NCBI GenBank assembly: GCA_030550535.1
Contig: JAUQPF010000040.1
Span: 1 to 50,329 of the forward strand
Source of the DNA: Candidatus Bipolaricaulota bacterium
Lineage (GTDB): Bacteria; Bipolaricaulota; Bipolaricaulia; Bipolaricaulales; Bipolaricaulaceae
DNA length: 50,329 bases
Direction: 5' to 3'
Position 1 is the stretch's first letter; every line of letters starts with the position of its first letter. This document shows, in pieces, positions 16,364-24,525 of the stretch. A program made the translations under genes and the position numbers. Under the pieces are notes generated by a model. That model ran no database searches and had not been told where the DNA came from. It worked only from the letters and a program-made list of their open reading frames with translations.

Positions 16364-17067
16364 TAGGGAACGTCCAAGATGCCGTCGCCGTCTCTGTCCT
16401 CGGCCTCAAATCCTTCCCAGAAGTTCCCGCGGCGGCCGTCGTCGAAAGTGTTTTTCCCTTCCGAAGCAGCATGGATGTGGTTTCGCAGGAAGGCGTTGCC
16501 CAGGATGAGGTTATCGGCGCTCCCCAGCTCCAAAAGGAGCCCAAGCCCGCATTCGGCGATCTCGGAGTCCACAAGCCGTGAGTTCTGCACCCCTTGGAAC
16601 CATAGGCCGGTCACGGCCTTGGAGACGCGGATTCCCGAGAACACGAGTTCGCGGGAGAACATGGCTCGGATCCCATCGTGGCATTCTTGGACGACCACGT
16701 TTTGCACCACCACCTTCTCGCTTCGGCTGATGAGGAGGCCGGCTGCGGAGCCCCGGAGGACCACGTTTTCAATGCGCGCCAAATGCACGTTGTGGAGGCG
16801 CAGGGCCGCCACGGTGGCCCCGTAGATCTCGAGGTTCCTGAGGACAAGGGGGCGGCCCACGTTTTCGATGAGGAGGCCGAAGGGCTCGCCCGCGGCGTCG
16901 ATGCGGAGGTTCTCGATCACGTAGGGATCCGATGCCGTTCCCCGCCCTTGGGCCACGCCCCAGAGATCCGCCTCCCCGCGCAAAACCAAGGGAGGGTGCG
17001 CCGGAACCCCTGCCCAGGCCCCGAACGCCAACCCCACCAGGATCCACAGCCAACGTAAGTTTCGCAT
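16309..17067 (-). CDS. Exported NosD-like right-handed beta-helix protein
   Basis: A 252-residue protein with a signal peptide (RWLWILVGLAFGAWAGVPA) and successive beta-helix rungs of the CASH/NosD type, such as YVIENLRID, LVLRNLEIYGA and NSRLVDSEIAECGLGL. The C terminus has the NosD-like module NTFDDGRRGNFWE, then DRDGDGILDVPYYIGPDSDRFPL. NosD delivers or assists copper insertion into nitrous oxide reductase, but no nos genes are nearby and the protein is shorter than canonical NosD. A general extracytoplasmic beta-helix (polysaccharide or cell-surface) role is equally possible. ATG 17067 is chosen because GGGGTGAT precedes it at good spacing; ATG 17073 is an alternative. Confidence 0.8.
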   Translation of the reverse strand: MRNLRWLWILVGLAFGAWAGVPAHPPLVLRGEADLWGVAQGRGTASDPYVIENLRIDAAGEPFGLLIENVGRPLVLRNLEIYGATVAALRLHNVHLARIENVVLRGSAAGLLISRSEKVVVQNVVVQECHDGIRAMFSRELVFSGIRVSKAVTGLWFQGVQNSRLVDSEIAECGLGLLLELGSADNLILGNAFLRNHIHAASEGKNTFDDGRRGNFWEGFEAEDRDGDGILDVPYYIGPDSDRFPLASPPRP

Positions 17068-17154
17068 GCCCATCACCCCAACCGAGGCTAAGGAGGGCGA
17101 AGGGGCGGGGCGAGGGCCCTTGTCCCCCGCGAGGGTAATATGGGCTACCCTGGC

Positions 17155-17670
17155 ATGGAAAGGAGGAAAAAGGTGGACTGGGTGGAAGCCCTGGTGGAGA
17201 TCCCCAAGGGGAGCCGCAACAAGTACGAATTCGACCCGCGCCTCCAGAGGATCCGATTGGATCGCGTGCTTTATTCGCCCCTCCATTACCCGGCGGACTA
17301 CGGGTTCCTCCTGGGAACCCTGGCCGAGGACGGCGACGCCTTGGATGTGCTCATCGTGACGTACGAGCCCACGTTCCCAGGGTGCGTGGTGCCGGTCCGG
17401 CCGGTGGGGATGTTGGACATGCAGGACGAACATGGCCGGGACCAGAAAATCCTGGCCGTGCCCGCCGTGGACCCTCGCTTTCAGGAGGTGCACGACCTCG
17501 CGAGCCTTCCCCTCCATCTCCTCTTGGAGATCGAGCACTTCTTCACCGTCTACAAGACCTTGGAGGAGAAGGCCACGGAGATCTTGGGTTGGCACGGCCG
17601 CGACGCGGCTTGGCAGCTCATCCGTCGGGCCCAGGAACGCTACGCGCAAGCCGACGGAACCCCGGGGTGA
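17155..17670 (+). CDS. ppa: Inorganic pyrophosphatase (family I)
   Basis: A soluble Mg2+-dependent enzyme of about 171 residues that hydrolyses pyrophosphate. Family I markers are EIPKGSRNKYEFD, HYPADYGFLLGT and the catalytic acidic motif EDGDALDVLI (D-x-D-x-x-D), with KILAVPAVDPRF and FFTVYKTLE further on. Length fits the bacterial hexameric enzyme. An ATG at 17140 (preceded by GAGGG) would add five residues; 17155 is preferred because family members begin close to the first beta strand, but this is uncertain. It is divergent from the NosD-like gene. Confidence 0.94.
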   Translation: MERRKKVDWVEALVEIPKGSRNKYEFDPRLQRIRLDRVLYSPLHYPADYGFLLGTLAEDGDALDVLIVTYEPTFPGCVVPVRPVGMLDMQDEHGRDQKILAVPAVDPRFQEVHDLASLPLHLLLEIEHFFTVYKTLEEKATEILGWHGRDAAWQLIRRAQERYAQADGTPG

Positions 17671-17731
17671 AGCGCGGTCAGATGGGCCGGAGGGAAGGGG
17701 CAGGCGTCCTGCGGGTGCACCCCGAATTTCC

Positions 17732-17761
17732 TTGGGCCAGGTCCTTCCCAACCCCTACCCT
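17732..17761 (+). promoter_or_regulatory. Promoter of SLH envelope protein gene
   Basis: TTGGGC (17732-17737), an 18-base spacer and TACCCT (17756-17761) lie before the gene starting at 17796, giving a leader with a strong AAGGAGG site. Confidence 0.45.
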
Positions 17762-17795
17762 TGGGCCAAGCGAGCCGCCCTAAGGAGGCGAAGGA

Positions 17796-18302
17796 ATGAT
17801 GCGCAGATTACTTTTAGCGGCAGTGGCGCTGGGAATGGTTTCGGTTTGGGGTTTGACCCCGGGTCTGGCCGATGCGGGGCTGACCGGAGGCACGTTCGTG
17901 GACGTTCCCCGCAACCACCCGGCCTATACGGCCGTGCAGACCCTCCTTTCGCGGGGGATCCTTGTGCCCACCGCCGGGGGACAGTTCATGGGTGACCAGC
18001 CTCTTCTCCGCTACGACGCCGCGGTTTGGCTCTATCGGGCTATCCAAAACTTGGAATCCAAACTTCCCACCACCGACATGACCTCGCGCTTGGCCACCGT
18101 GGAGAACCAGGTGCGCAGCCTCTCCGCGGACGCGAACCGCCTGAGCTCGGAACTCGCGTCCCTTTCCAACCGGGTGAGCGCGCTCCAGCAAAGCCTGAAC
18201 CAGGGCGGGGAGGTGGCTCAGAAGGCCCAGCTAGGCGTGGTCCTCGGCCTCACCGGCGTGATCCTGGGGTTGGCCGCTTTGGCCTGGCTCATCTTCTTCT
18301 GA
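17796..18302 (+). CDS. Small SLH-domain, coiled-coil, C-terminally anchored envelope protein
   Basis: A 168-residue exported protein in four parts. The signal peptide is RRLLLAAVALGMVSVWGL, cleaved near LADA. One S-layer homology domain (about residues 34-86) has FVDVPRNHPAYTAVQTLLSRGIL and RYDAAVWLYRAI. A heptad-repeat coiled coil covers about 87-138 (LATVENQVRSLSADANRLS). A C-terminal membrane helix (VVLGLTGVILGLAALAWLIFF) ends the chain. This is a miniature of Thermotoga Omp-alpha-type tethers, which hold the outer envelope with an SLH head, a rod and a membrane anchor. A strong AAGGAGG precedes the ATG and a long terminator follows, suggesting a highly expressed single gene. Confidence 0.88.
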   Translation: MMRRLLLAAVALGMVSVWGLTPGLADAGLTGGTFVDVPRNHPAYTAVQTLLSRGILVPTAGGQFMGDQPLLRYDAAVWLYRAIQNLESKLPTTDMTSRLATVENQVRSLSADANRLSSELASLSNRVSALQQSLNQGGEVAQKAQLGVVLGLTGVILGLAALAWLIFF

Positions 18303-18312
18303 GCGGGAGGAG

Positions 18313-18357
18313 AACCCCCTTCTTCCTTGGGGTCCCCAAGGGGAAGGGGGTTATTTT
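18313..18357 (+). terminator. Strong Rho-independent terminator
   Basis: A 10-bp outer stem (AACCCCCTTC / GAAGGGGGTT) and a 7-bp inner stem (CCTTGGG / CCCAAGG) with a GTC loop are followed by ATTTT. It ends transcription of the SLH gene and overlaps the stop codon of the convergent AmrS gene. Confidence 0.85.
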
Positions 18358-19376
18358 GCCCGGTCACGGAGGGGGATGCGCGCGCCGCAGCGGGGACAGC
18401 GCCGGCCCGAGAGATTTCGCCGAACCCGCCTCAGCCCCTCCCGCTCCAAAAGGAGGGCCTGGCACCCGGGACAATAGGTGTTTTGGCCCGGATGGCCGGG
18501 CACGTTCCCGATGTACACGTATTGGAGACCCGCCTTTTGACCGATCTCCTGGGCTTGCTCAAGCGTCGCAAGCGGCGTGGGCGGGGCGTGGAACTGAAAG
18601 GCCGGGAAATAGCGGGTCACGTGCCAAGGGGTCTCGGGGCCAAGCTCCGCCGCGATGCGCTCCGCAATGTACTTCAGGTCCTCCGTCCGGTCGTTGACCC
18701 CCGGGATCACGAGGGTCGTCACCTCCACGTGCACCCCTGAGGACTTAAAAAGGCGGGCATTGCGCCAGACCTTCTCCGGGTCGGCCCCACAGAACCGCCG
18801 CACGGCCGCCTCGGGGCCCTTGAGGTCAAGATTGGCCCCGTCCAGGCCGGCGGCCACGAGGAGCTCCACGGCCTCCTCGGTCATGTACCCGTTGGTGACG
18901 TAATTAGTGTGCAAACCCGCTTGATGGGCCAGGGGAAAGAGCTCCACGGCCCACTCCAAAAGGAGCGTGGGTTCGTTGAAGCTCAAACTCACCCCTTGCG
19001 CCCCCATGCGGCGGGCCAACTCCACGAAATCCCAAGGAGCAGAGAAGCCCTCGCCGCGCGAGGGGTCCGGAGGGCGTTGGGAGATCTCCCAATTCTGGCA
19101 CCAGGGGCAGGTGAAATTACAGGACCAGGTCCCGCAGGTGAGGGCCAAGTCCCCAGGGTACAGGTGGTAAAAAGGCTTCTTCTCCATGGGGTTGAGGGAG
19201 ATCGCGGAAAGAAGGCCGTAGACGAGGGTGTTGATGCGGCCATCTCGGTTCTCTCGGGTGCGGCAGAACCCCCGCTGCCCGGGCGCAAGGAGGCAGCGGC
19301 GCTCGCACGTCAGGCACCGCGCTTTTCCTCCCGAACGCCTCTCTTGGAGGAGGGCTTCCCGCACCCAGGGCTCCAT
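18351..19376 (-). CDS. amrS: AmmeMemoRadiSam-system radical SAM enzyme (AmrS)
   Basis: A 341-residue radical SAM protein. The Fe-S motif is CNFTCPWCQNW (C-x3-C-x2-C), preceded by the family lead-in LALTCGTWS. The N terminus has a cysteine cluster CLTCERRCLLAPGQRGFC and the C terminus two further pairs (CPGC, CPRCGARIP) suggesting a zinc ribbon. It belongs to the AmrS group usually encoded beside Memo and AMMECR1 proteins; neither is in this window. The substrate is not established. The ATG at 19376 lies inside the 3' end of the DUF488 gene (67-base overlap), so the two are probably co-transcribed. Confidence 0.9.
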   Translation of the reverse strand: MEPWVREALLQERRSGGKARCLTCERRCLLAPGQRGFCRTRENRDGRINTLVYGLLSAISLNPMEKKPFYHLYPGDLALTCGTWSCNFTCPWCQNWEISQRPPDPSRGEGFSAPWDFVELARRMGAQGVSLSFNEPTLLLEWAVELFPLAHQAGLHTNYVTNGYMTEEAVELLVAAGLDGANLDLKGPEAAVRRFCGADPEKVWRNARLFKSSGVHVEVTTLVIPGVNDRTEDLKYIAERIAAELGPETPWHVTRYFPAFQFHAPPTPLATLEQAQEIGQKAGLQYVYIGNVPGHPGQNTYCPGCQALLLEREGLRRVRRNLSGRRCPRCGARIPLRDRAK

Positions 19377-19909
19377 GATTCCGCCCCCGGATAGGTTACC
19401 TGGCCCCCGTTCACCTGGGCGAAGGGCGGAAGTTTGTGCTCGACGGTATGGCCGAGGTCCACGATGTGGATCACCCGATGCCCCTGGGCCACAAGCCAAT
19501 CGGCGATGAGCCGGCGGTGGCAGCGCCACCAGGACCGCTCCGCGCACAGGAGGGCCACCTTTTTCCCCTGGGCCAGGGAAACGACCTTCTCCGCGTCTCT
19601 TTTGAACCCTTCGTCGAGCATGTGGTCCGCGAAGTTCCGGAAGCCTTGGGAACCCCAAGCCTTGTTGGGGGAGGCCTCCCCCAGCCCCGTCCGGCGATAG
19701 CCGCCCAGTTCCTTCCCCAGCCACACATAGGCGATCCCTCGCGCCTCCAAGGCCTGCGCAAGAGCCTTTTGGGAGAAGTGAGGATGGCGCTGGGAGCTCG
19801 GGAAGGCCCGAACATCCACGAGGACCTCGATGCCATAAGCGGACAAGAGGGCAAGGAAATCCGTGAGGCTCCGGGTGGAATGGCCGATGGTGAAGAGGAC
19901 GCACGGCAC
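19310..19909 (-). CDS. DUF488 family protein
   Basis: A 199-residue protein starting with the DUF488 hallmark FTIGHSTRSL, then LVDVRAFPSSQRHPHF and the conserved cysteine region VALLCAERSWWRCHRRLIADWL. Function is not established for this widespread family. The GTG at 19909 is the likely start because the hallmark follows within a few residues; a -10-like TAGAGT lies at 19915-19920. The 3' end overlaps amrS. It is divergent from tRNA-Pro. Confidence 0.88.
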   Translation of the reverse strand: MPCVLFTIGHSTRSLTDFLALLSAYGIEVLVDVRAFPSSQRHPHFSQKALAQALEARGIAYVWLGKELGGYRRTGLGEASPNKAWGSQGFRNFADHMLDEGFKRDAEKVVSLAQGKKVALLCAERSWWRCHRRLIADWLVAQGHRVIHIVDLGHTVEHKLPPFAQVNGGQVTYPGAESWSPGCGKPSSKRGVREEKRGA

Positions 19910-19977
19910 ACCCAACTCTACTTCCAGGCGAGGATGGGCTGGCAGGGTCCAGGACGTGGGGCTAAGATTTGGCCAGG

Positions 19978-20054
19978 CGGAGCGTAGCGCAGCCTGGCAG
20001 CGCGCTGGCATGGGGGGCCAGAGGTCACCGGTTCAAATCCGGTCGCTCCGACCA
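19978..20054 (+). tRNA. tRNA-Pro (anticodon GGG)
   Basis: Acceptor CGGAGCG/CGCTCCG, discriminator A and encoded CCA. Anticodon stem CTGGC/GCCAG encloses ATGGGGG, giving GGG. T arm ACCGG-TTCAAAT-CCGGT. A -10 box TAAGAT (19963-19968) lies 9 bases upstream. It reads CCC/CCU. Confidence 0.97.
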
Positions 20055-20058
20055 AGTT

Positions 20059-21210
20059 TCATTTCCGGGGAAGGAGAAATTCGTCCAGGAGCTGCGCCTT
20101 CGGGACCACGTTCCCGTCGATCATCTGGGCCACGCCCATCGTGCGGCCGTGGATCCCCGTCTCGTCGGCACGCAACGCCACGTAGAAGTACCAGTCATCG
20201 TAGGCCACCTGGGAGCCCTCCAGGCGCGCGGGGCTCAAGGGCCGCAGGGTGGCCCCACCCCCGCCCACCACGAGGTACGTCACCCCATCCCGCACGATCC
20301 GTTCGTAGTTGTGGGCGTGGCCGGTGATCACCAAGCGCACCCCCAGCTCCACGAACGCCGGATGCCAAAGCTTCTGCAGCCCTTCCACGCCCGGGAAGTA
20401 GATGGCATCGGAGGAGAACACGGGGTGGTGGAACATCACGATCTTATGGGGTTCAGGCCCGGAGAGGCTCTGATAAAGCCAGCTCAGTTGTTCATGGTAG
20501 TCCTGGGGGGTCCGGGCGTTGGAGTCGAGCCCCACCACGATCACGTCGCCGAAGCGCAAGGTCCACCAACGCTTCCCTAGCCTCCCCCCACCCGGGGGCA
20601 GGGCGAAGTGTTGGTAGTACGTGAGGCTATCCCGCTCGTGGTTCCCCAGGACCGGCAGGAACGGGGCCCGCAGGAGCACGGGGGCCATGGAGCGGAAGAA
20701 GAACTCCCAGTGCGCGGGTACCGGGGTCTCCACGAGATCCCCCGCGTGGAGCACGAAATGGAAGGGCCAGGGGTCGAGGCTCATGGCCGTGGCCACGAGC
20801 TCCACGCGGTTCAGACCTTCCCACTGCCATTGGGTATCGGCGATCACCCCCATCCACACGGGTTCCCCAGGCGCCACCGCGGTGGCAAACGTGCCCACCT
20901 GGGATGCCGTCCCATCGGGAAACACGAGGCGATAGGCGTACCTCATGGAGGGCAAAAGACCCTCCAGGCGGAAATGGACGAGCTCCCGACCCGCAGCCCC
21001 CGCGGGGGCGTACAGGGCGGCGTGGGGGAACGCGCCCGAGGCCTGGAACTCTTCCAGGGGCGCGTACTCCACGCGCACCGGGGTGGCCGGGCTCTGGGCC
21101 CAGGACACGGTGATCGCCGTAGGTTCCGGAGCGCCTGTCCAAGGTCCGTAAAGAAGCGGACCGCCCAGGGCCAGGCTGCCCACCAAAGCGCACAGCAATG
21201 CAGCCCTCAT
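20059..21210 (-). CDS. Exported purple-acid-phosphatase-like metallophosphoesterase
   Basis: A 383-residue protein with signal peptide (RAALLCALVGSLALGG), an N-terminal fibronectin-like domain (TAITVSWAQ ... RYAYRLVFPDG) and a metallophosphatase domain from about residue 115. Metal-binding motifs are ADTQ, GDLVE, LGNHERD, FHHPVF and GHAHNYER, the five-motif set of purple acid phosphatases. It should release phosphate from organic esters outside the cytoplasm. Its ATG overlaps the stop of the SNase-like gene by four bases. It is the last gene of a five-gene operon with a secreted nuclease and an ABC importer, which suggests extracellular nucleotide or organophosphate processing. Confidence 0.92.
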   Translation of the reverse strand: MRAALLCALVGSLALGGPLLYGPWTGAPEPTAITVSWAQSPATPVRVEYAPLEEFQASGAFPHAALYAPAGAAGRELVHFRLEGLLPSMRYAYRLVFPDGTASQVGTFATAVAPGEPVWMGVIADTQWQWEGLNRVELVATAMSLDPWPFHFVLHAGDLVETPVPAHWEFFFRSMAPVLLRAPFLPVLGNHERDSLTYYQHFALPPGGGRLGKRWWTLRFGDVIVVGLDSNARTPQDYHEQLSWLYQSLSGPEPHKIVMFHHPVFSSDAIYFPGVEGLQKLWHPAFVELGVRLVITGHAHNYERIVRDGVTYLVVGGGGATLRPLSPARLEGSQVAYDDWYFYVALRADETGIHGRTMGVAQMIDGNVVPKAQLLDEFLLPRK

Positions 21211-22019
21211 GGCTCCTCCCAGATTTGAAGCTGCTCAGGAAAATGGATCGTCACACGGGGCCCATTACGAAGGCTATCCCAAGCGAGTTCTCCCCTCACC
21301 ACCACTTTTTTCCCCACCAGTCTCCCAAGGTCCAGCTCTTCTAAGCGCCAAAACGTCCGGCAAAGCTCGGGCTGGAGCACCGCGCGGAATCCATAGCGGC
21401 TGCCGCTGGCCCAAAGGACCCATCCCTGGGGCTCTAAGCCCACGCGGGAGACCTCAAACACCACCGCCACAGCCTGGGTCACGTAGCGCACGGGATCGGC
21501 CTCGATTTCCCAAAGGAAGCGGGGCATGGCCGCCGTGCCCCAAAGGCCGAGCCCCTCTGCCTGCGCCAGAGCCACCGCGTGCAGAAAGCGGCAGTAATAG
21601 GGCTCCCGCTCCGGGTAGTACACCAAAAGCCGCGCGAGCCCTGCCCGAAGGAGCGCCTCGTTCACCATCACCCAACCCTCGTCCCCCTCCACCCAGAGGT
21701 ACCCCAAAAGACGGCGATGGGTGTCCCTGAGCTCCCGGGGGTTCAGCTCCACGTACACCGGTTTCCCAAGGGTGAGCGCGCGGAGGAGCCGCGTGGCCTC
21801 CTCGGCCAGGGGCTCGCCGACCTCGGGGGCATCGATCCCAAGAAGCCGCACCCGCTCGTTTGGGGTAACGCCCTCGGGCACGGGGCCGGTGAAGCGGAGG
21901 TCGCAGGTGTCGCCGTCCAGCCAGCGGGTGATGCGCGCCGGCAGGGCCCCCTCCGGGGGCGCCCCGAACCCCGCCAGGGCAAGGAACCCCAACGCCACGA
22001 TCAACACGGCTATACGCAT
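21207..22019 (-). CDS. Exported staphylococcal-nuclease-like (thermonuclease) protein
   Basis: A 270-residue protein with signal peptide (RIAVLIVALGFLALAGFG). An SNase-type OB-fold nuclease follows: ITRWLDGDTCDL, VRLLGIDAPEVGEP and DTHRRLLGYLW hold the positions of the catalytic Arg, Glu/Asp and Arg of Staphylococcus nuclease. A C-terminal beta-rich domain (about 175-270; KKVVVRGELAWDS ... VTIHFPE) looks like a second OB fold for nucleic acid binding. Predicted to cleave DNA or RNA outside the cell. The ATG at 22019 has GGGAGGAAAGG upstream. It lies 11 bases after the ABC permease gene and overlaps the phosphatase gene, so it is part of that operon. Confidence 0.9.
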   Translation of the reverse strand: MRIAVLIVALGFLALAGFGAPPEGALPARITRWLDGDTCDLRFTGPVPEGVTPNERVRLLGIDAPEVGEPLAEEATRLLRALTLGKPVYVELNPRELRDTHRRLLGYLWVEGDEGWVMVNEALLRAGLARLLVYYPEREPYYCRFLHAVALAQAEGLGLWGTAAMPRFLWEIEADPVRYVTQAVAVVFEVSRVGLEPQGWVLWASGSRYGFRAVLQPELCRTFWRLEELDLGRLVGKKVVVRGELAWDSLRNGPRVTIHFPEQLQIWEEP

Positions 22020-22030
22020 CCTTTCCTCCC

Positions 22031-23209
22031 TCAGCGCTCGTAATGCACCCGGCGCTGGACCACGGTGAGCTGGAAGAGCGAAAGGACGAAGATGATGGCG
22101 AAAAGGATCACGGAGGCGGCGGAGGCCGGCCCGTACTGCCCGGACTCGAAGGCCTTGCGGAAGATGTAGTAGACCATGGTCAGGGCGGAGTTCTGGGGGC
22201 CGGACCCCATGAACAGGATCATCACCTCCTCGAAGATCCGAAACGAACCGATGAGGGAGATGATGAGGAGGAAGAAGATCTGGGGGGTGAGGAGGGGCAC
22301 GGTGATCTTGCGCCAGGTTTGGAAGGAGCTCGCCCCGTCCACCCGGGCCGCCTCGTAGTACTCCCGGTCGATCCCCTGCATGCCCGCCAAGAGGATCAGG
22401 GCCTGGTATCCGGTGAAGCGCCACACCTGCATGAGGATGAGGGCCGGCATGGCCAGGCGCGGATCGTTCAGCCAGTCCAAAACGCTCATCTGGACGCCAA
22501 ACAGGCCGGCAAAGCTGGAAAGCAGGTAATTCAAAAGACCAATATCCCGGTTGTAGATCCAGCGGAACACCATGGCCACCGCCACCCAGGGCGTGATGTA
22601 GGGGAGGAAGTTGGCGGTGCGGAACAGGGCCCGCCCTCGCACGGCCTGGTTCAGGACCGTGGCCAAAAGAAGGGCCAAGAATAGGGTGACGGGAACGCTC
22701 ACCGCCACGTAGATCGTGGTGTTGATGAGCGACTTGTGGAAATCCCGATCGGCGAACACCGTCTGGAAGTTCGCCCATCCCACGGGGCGGAGGTCCCAGC
22801 GGGTCACCGCCGGCCGCACGGTGAGGTGCGAGCCCTCCCGGAGGACCACGAACTCCCGGTGTGCCCCCTCGTCCCGGAGGACCCAGCGGTCCGCTTGGCG
22901 CAGCCGTACCCAGAGGTCCTGGGGGTCCAACCCATACTTTCCGGCCAAGAACGTGGAAAGGGGGTCGGGCACGCGCCCGCGGCGGAGGAGGCTAACCCAA
23001 TCCTCCACGTCCGCGGTCACCACGAGGATGGCCTCCCCGGGAACCGTGCGGGTCCCGATATCGTAGGCGCTGTAGAGGAAGGCGTTCACGAAGGGGTAGA
23101 ACGTGAACAGGCCCAACACGGCCAGGGTGGGGAGGAGGTAGAGGTAGGCCTCCACCGTCTCCTTCCAGAAGCGTTTGCTCTTCCACTCCGCGGGGATGCG
23201 CCGGATCAT
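22031..23209 (-). CDS. ABC sugar-type transporter permease (MalF/UgpA-like)
   Basis: A 392-residue integral membrane protein of the carbohydrate uptake 1 family. The EAA loop that contacts the ATPase reads EAARVDGASSFQTWRKITVP. About six core helices are seen. A periplasmic insertion of about 100 residues between helices 1 and 2 (with DVEDWVSLLRRGRVPDP and GSHLTVRPAV) resembles the MalF P2 loop. Together with the binding protein and second permease upstream it forms an importer. No ATPase is encoded in the operon, so a shared MsmX/MalK-type ATPase elsewhere is expected. The substrate is unknown; sugars or glycerol-phosphate-like compounds are typical. Confidence 0.92.
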   Translation of the reverse strand: MIRRIPAEWKSKRFWKETVEAYLYLLPTLAVLGLFTFYPFVNAFLYSAYDIGTRTVPGEAILVVTADVEDWVSLLRRGRVPDPLSTFLAGKYGLDPQDLWVRLRQADRWVLRDEGAHREFVVLREGSHLTVRPAVTRWDLRPVGWANFQTVFADRDFHKSLINTTIYVAVSVPVTLFLALLLATVLNQAVRGRALFRTANFLPYITPWVAVAMVFRWIYNRDIGLLNYLLSSFAGLFGVQMSVLDWLNDPRLAMPALILMQVWRFTGYQALILLAGMQGIDREYYEAARVDGASSFQTWRKITVPLLTPQIFFLLIISLIGSFRIFEEVMILFMGSGPQNSALTMVYYIFRKAFESGQYGPASAASVILFAIIFVLSLFQLTVVQRRVHYER

Positions 23210-23218
23210 GGACGAAAA

Positions 23219-23244
23219 GGGGGAGGGGGAACCCCCCCTCCCCC
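23219..23244 (-). terminator. Intercistronic hairpin, probable attenuator between binding protein and permease
   Basis: In the 43-base gap between the binding-protein and permease genes, an 11-bp perfect stem (GGGGGAGGGGG / CCCCCTCCCCC on the minus strand) encloses a short loop and is followed by TTTT. Such partial terminators after binding-protein genes lower expression of downstream permeases or protect the upstream mRNA. Confidence 0.65.
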
Positions 23245-23252
23245 CGTTCCCT

Positions 23253-24452
23253 TCACTCCGCGATCAGGGCGGCGATCTCCGCCGCGAGGGCGTCCACGAA
23301 CTCCTTGGGGCCGAGCTCACCGGTGAGGAGGAGTTCCCAGTAGGTGATGAGGAGGTTGCGCATATCCATGTAGCGCGGGTGCAAAAGCTGCTGGAAGGCC
23401 CCCGCGAGGAGCTGCTCCGTGGCGGCCTTGGCGATGGGATCCGTGGCCGCGCGGGCCTGCCAATGAGGAGAGTTGATGGCGCTCCAGGTCACGGGGAGGT
23501 AGCCCGTGTTCTCCGCCCAGTACAGGACGTTATCGGGCCGGAGGAGGAACTCGATGAGCCGGGCCGCGGCCCGGATCTGCGCGAGCGTCTGGTTCATGGA
23601 GAAGATGGCGAGGTTTGTCCCCTGGATCATGGACTGGCAGGTCCTATGGCAGGGCACGGGGGCCACGGCGATGGGCACGCCCCGCTGCCGCGCGGCGTCC
23701 ACGTTGTAGGGCCAGCCCGCCGAGCTATCCAGCCACAGGGCGATGTCCACCCCCTCGGCCATGGCCATGTTGATGTACGCCCCCTGGACCAGGGCATACC
23801 GGGCGAGCTTGGCCGCGAACTCCGCGGCCTCCAGCCCCGCGGCGTCGTTCAGGCGGACCTCCTTCCAGTCCTCGGAGAGGAGGTCCCCCCCGGCCTGCCG
23901 GAGGAGGGTGAGGAACATCTCGGGGTTCGGGGGCCGGAAGCCCGTGGCGTAGCGGCGGGCGCCCTCGTCCTTGCCGAACGCCTCCACCACCGCCAGGAAC
24001 TCCGCCCAAGTCCGGGGCGGCTGGGGCACCAGGTCCGGCCGGTACACGAGGACGATCACGGACTTGTTGAAGGGCACGGTGACCAGTCGCCCCTCGAAGT
24101 ACTGGAGAAACGCGGGATGGATGTCCGCGAGCACCTCCTCGGAGAGGAAGAGGTCCAGGTCCACCAGGGCGTCGAGCCAGGTCACCGTCCAGTTCTCGTA
24201 CTGCTGGGCCAAGGTGGGGGGGTTCCCCGCGGCCACCGCGGCCACAAGCTTCTGCTGGAGCGCGCCGTAACCGCCTTGGTAGACCAGGTCCACCCGGACG
24301 TCCGGATTCTCCTCCATGAACTTCTGCACCAGCCGCTCCAGGAACGGCCCGTGGGCCCGGCCCATGGCGTGCCAGAAGGTGATGGTCACCTGCTGGCCCA
24401 GCGTTCCCAGGCCCAACCCTAGGATCAGCACCGCCAACACCAACGTACGCAT
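23253..24452 (-). CDS. ABC transporter extracellular solute-binding protein (family 1)
   Basis: A 399-residue exported protein with signal peptide (RTLVLAVLILGLGLGTLGQ). The mature part has the family 1 opening VTITFWHAMGRAHGPFLERL and KFMEENPDVRVDLVYQGGY, then NPPTLAQQY, VPFNKSVIVLVYRPDL and WAEFLAVVEAF. Closest in style to UgpB/MalE-type binding proteins for sugars or sn-glycerol-3-phosphate. No lipobox is evident. AAGGAGGTGG lies before the ATG. It sits between the two permease genes of the importer and is followed by an attenuator-like hairpin, consistent with a higher dose of binding protein. Confidence 0.93.
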   Translation of the reverse strand: MRTLVLAVLILGLGLGTLGQQVTITFWHAMGRAHGPFLERLVQKFMEENPDVRVDLVYQGGYGALQQKLVAAVAAGNPPTLAQQYENWTVTWLDALVDLDLFLSEEVLADIHPAFLQYFEGRLVTVPFNKSVIVLVYRPDLVPQPPRTWAEFLAVVEAFGKDEGARRYATGFRPPNPEMFLTLLRQAGGDLLSEDWKEVRLNDAAGLEAAEFAAKLARYALVQGAYINMAMAEGVDIALWLDSSAGWPYNVDAARQRGVPIAVAPVPCHRTCQSMIQGTNLAIFSMNQTLAQIRAAARLIEFLLRPDNVLYWAENTGYLPVTWSAINSPHWQARAATDPIAKAATEQLLAGAFQQLLHPRYMDMRNLLITYWELLLTGELGPKEFVDALAAEIAALIAE

Positions 24453-24525
24453 GTGCCACCTCCTTGATTTGGCCTCGCTTTGGGTTTTCCCCCTGCACTG
24501 TTCGTCCTCGTTTCCCCCTCACCTC

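Noticed and set aside
23219-23244. G-quadruplex
   Set aside because: The G runs are followed at once by perfectly complementary C runs, so a hairpin is far more likely in RNA.
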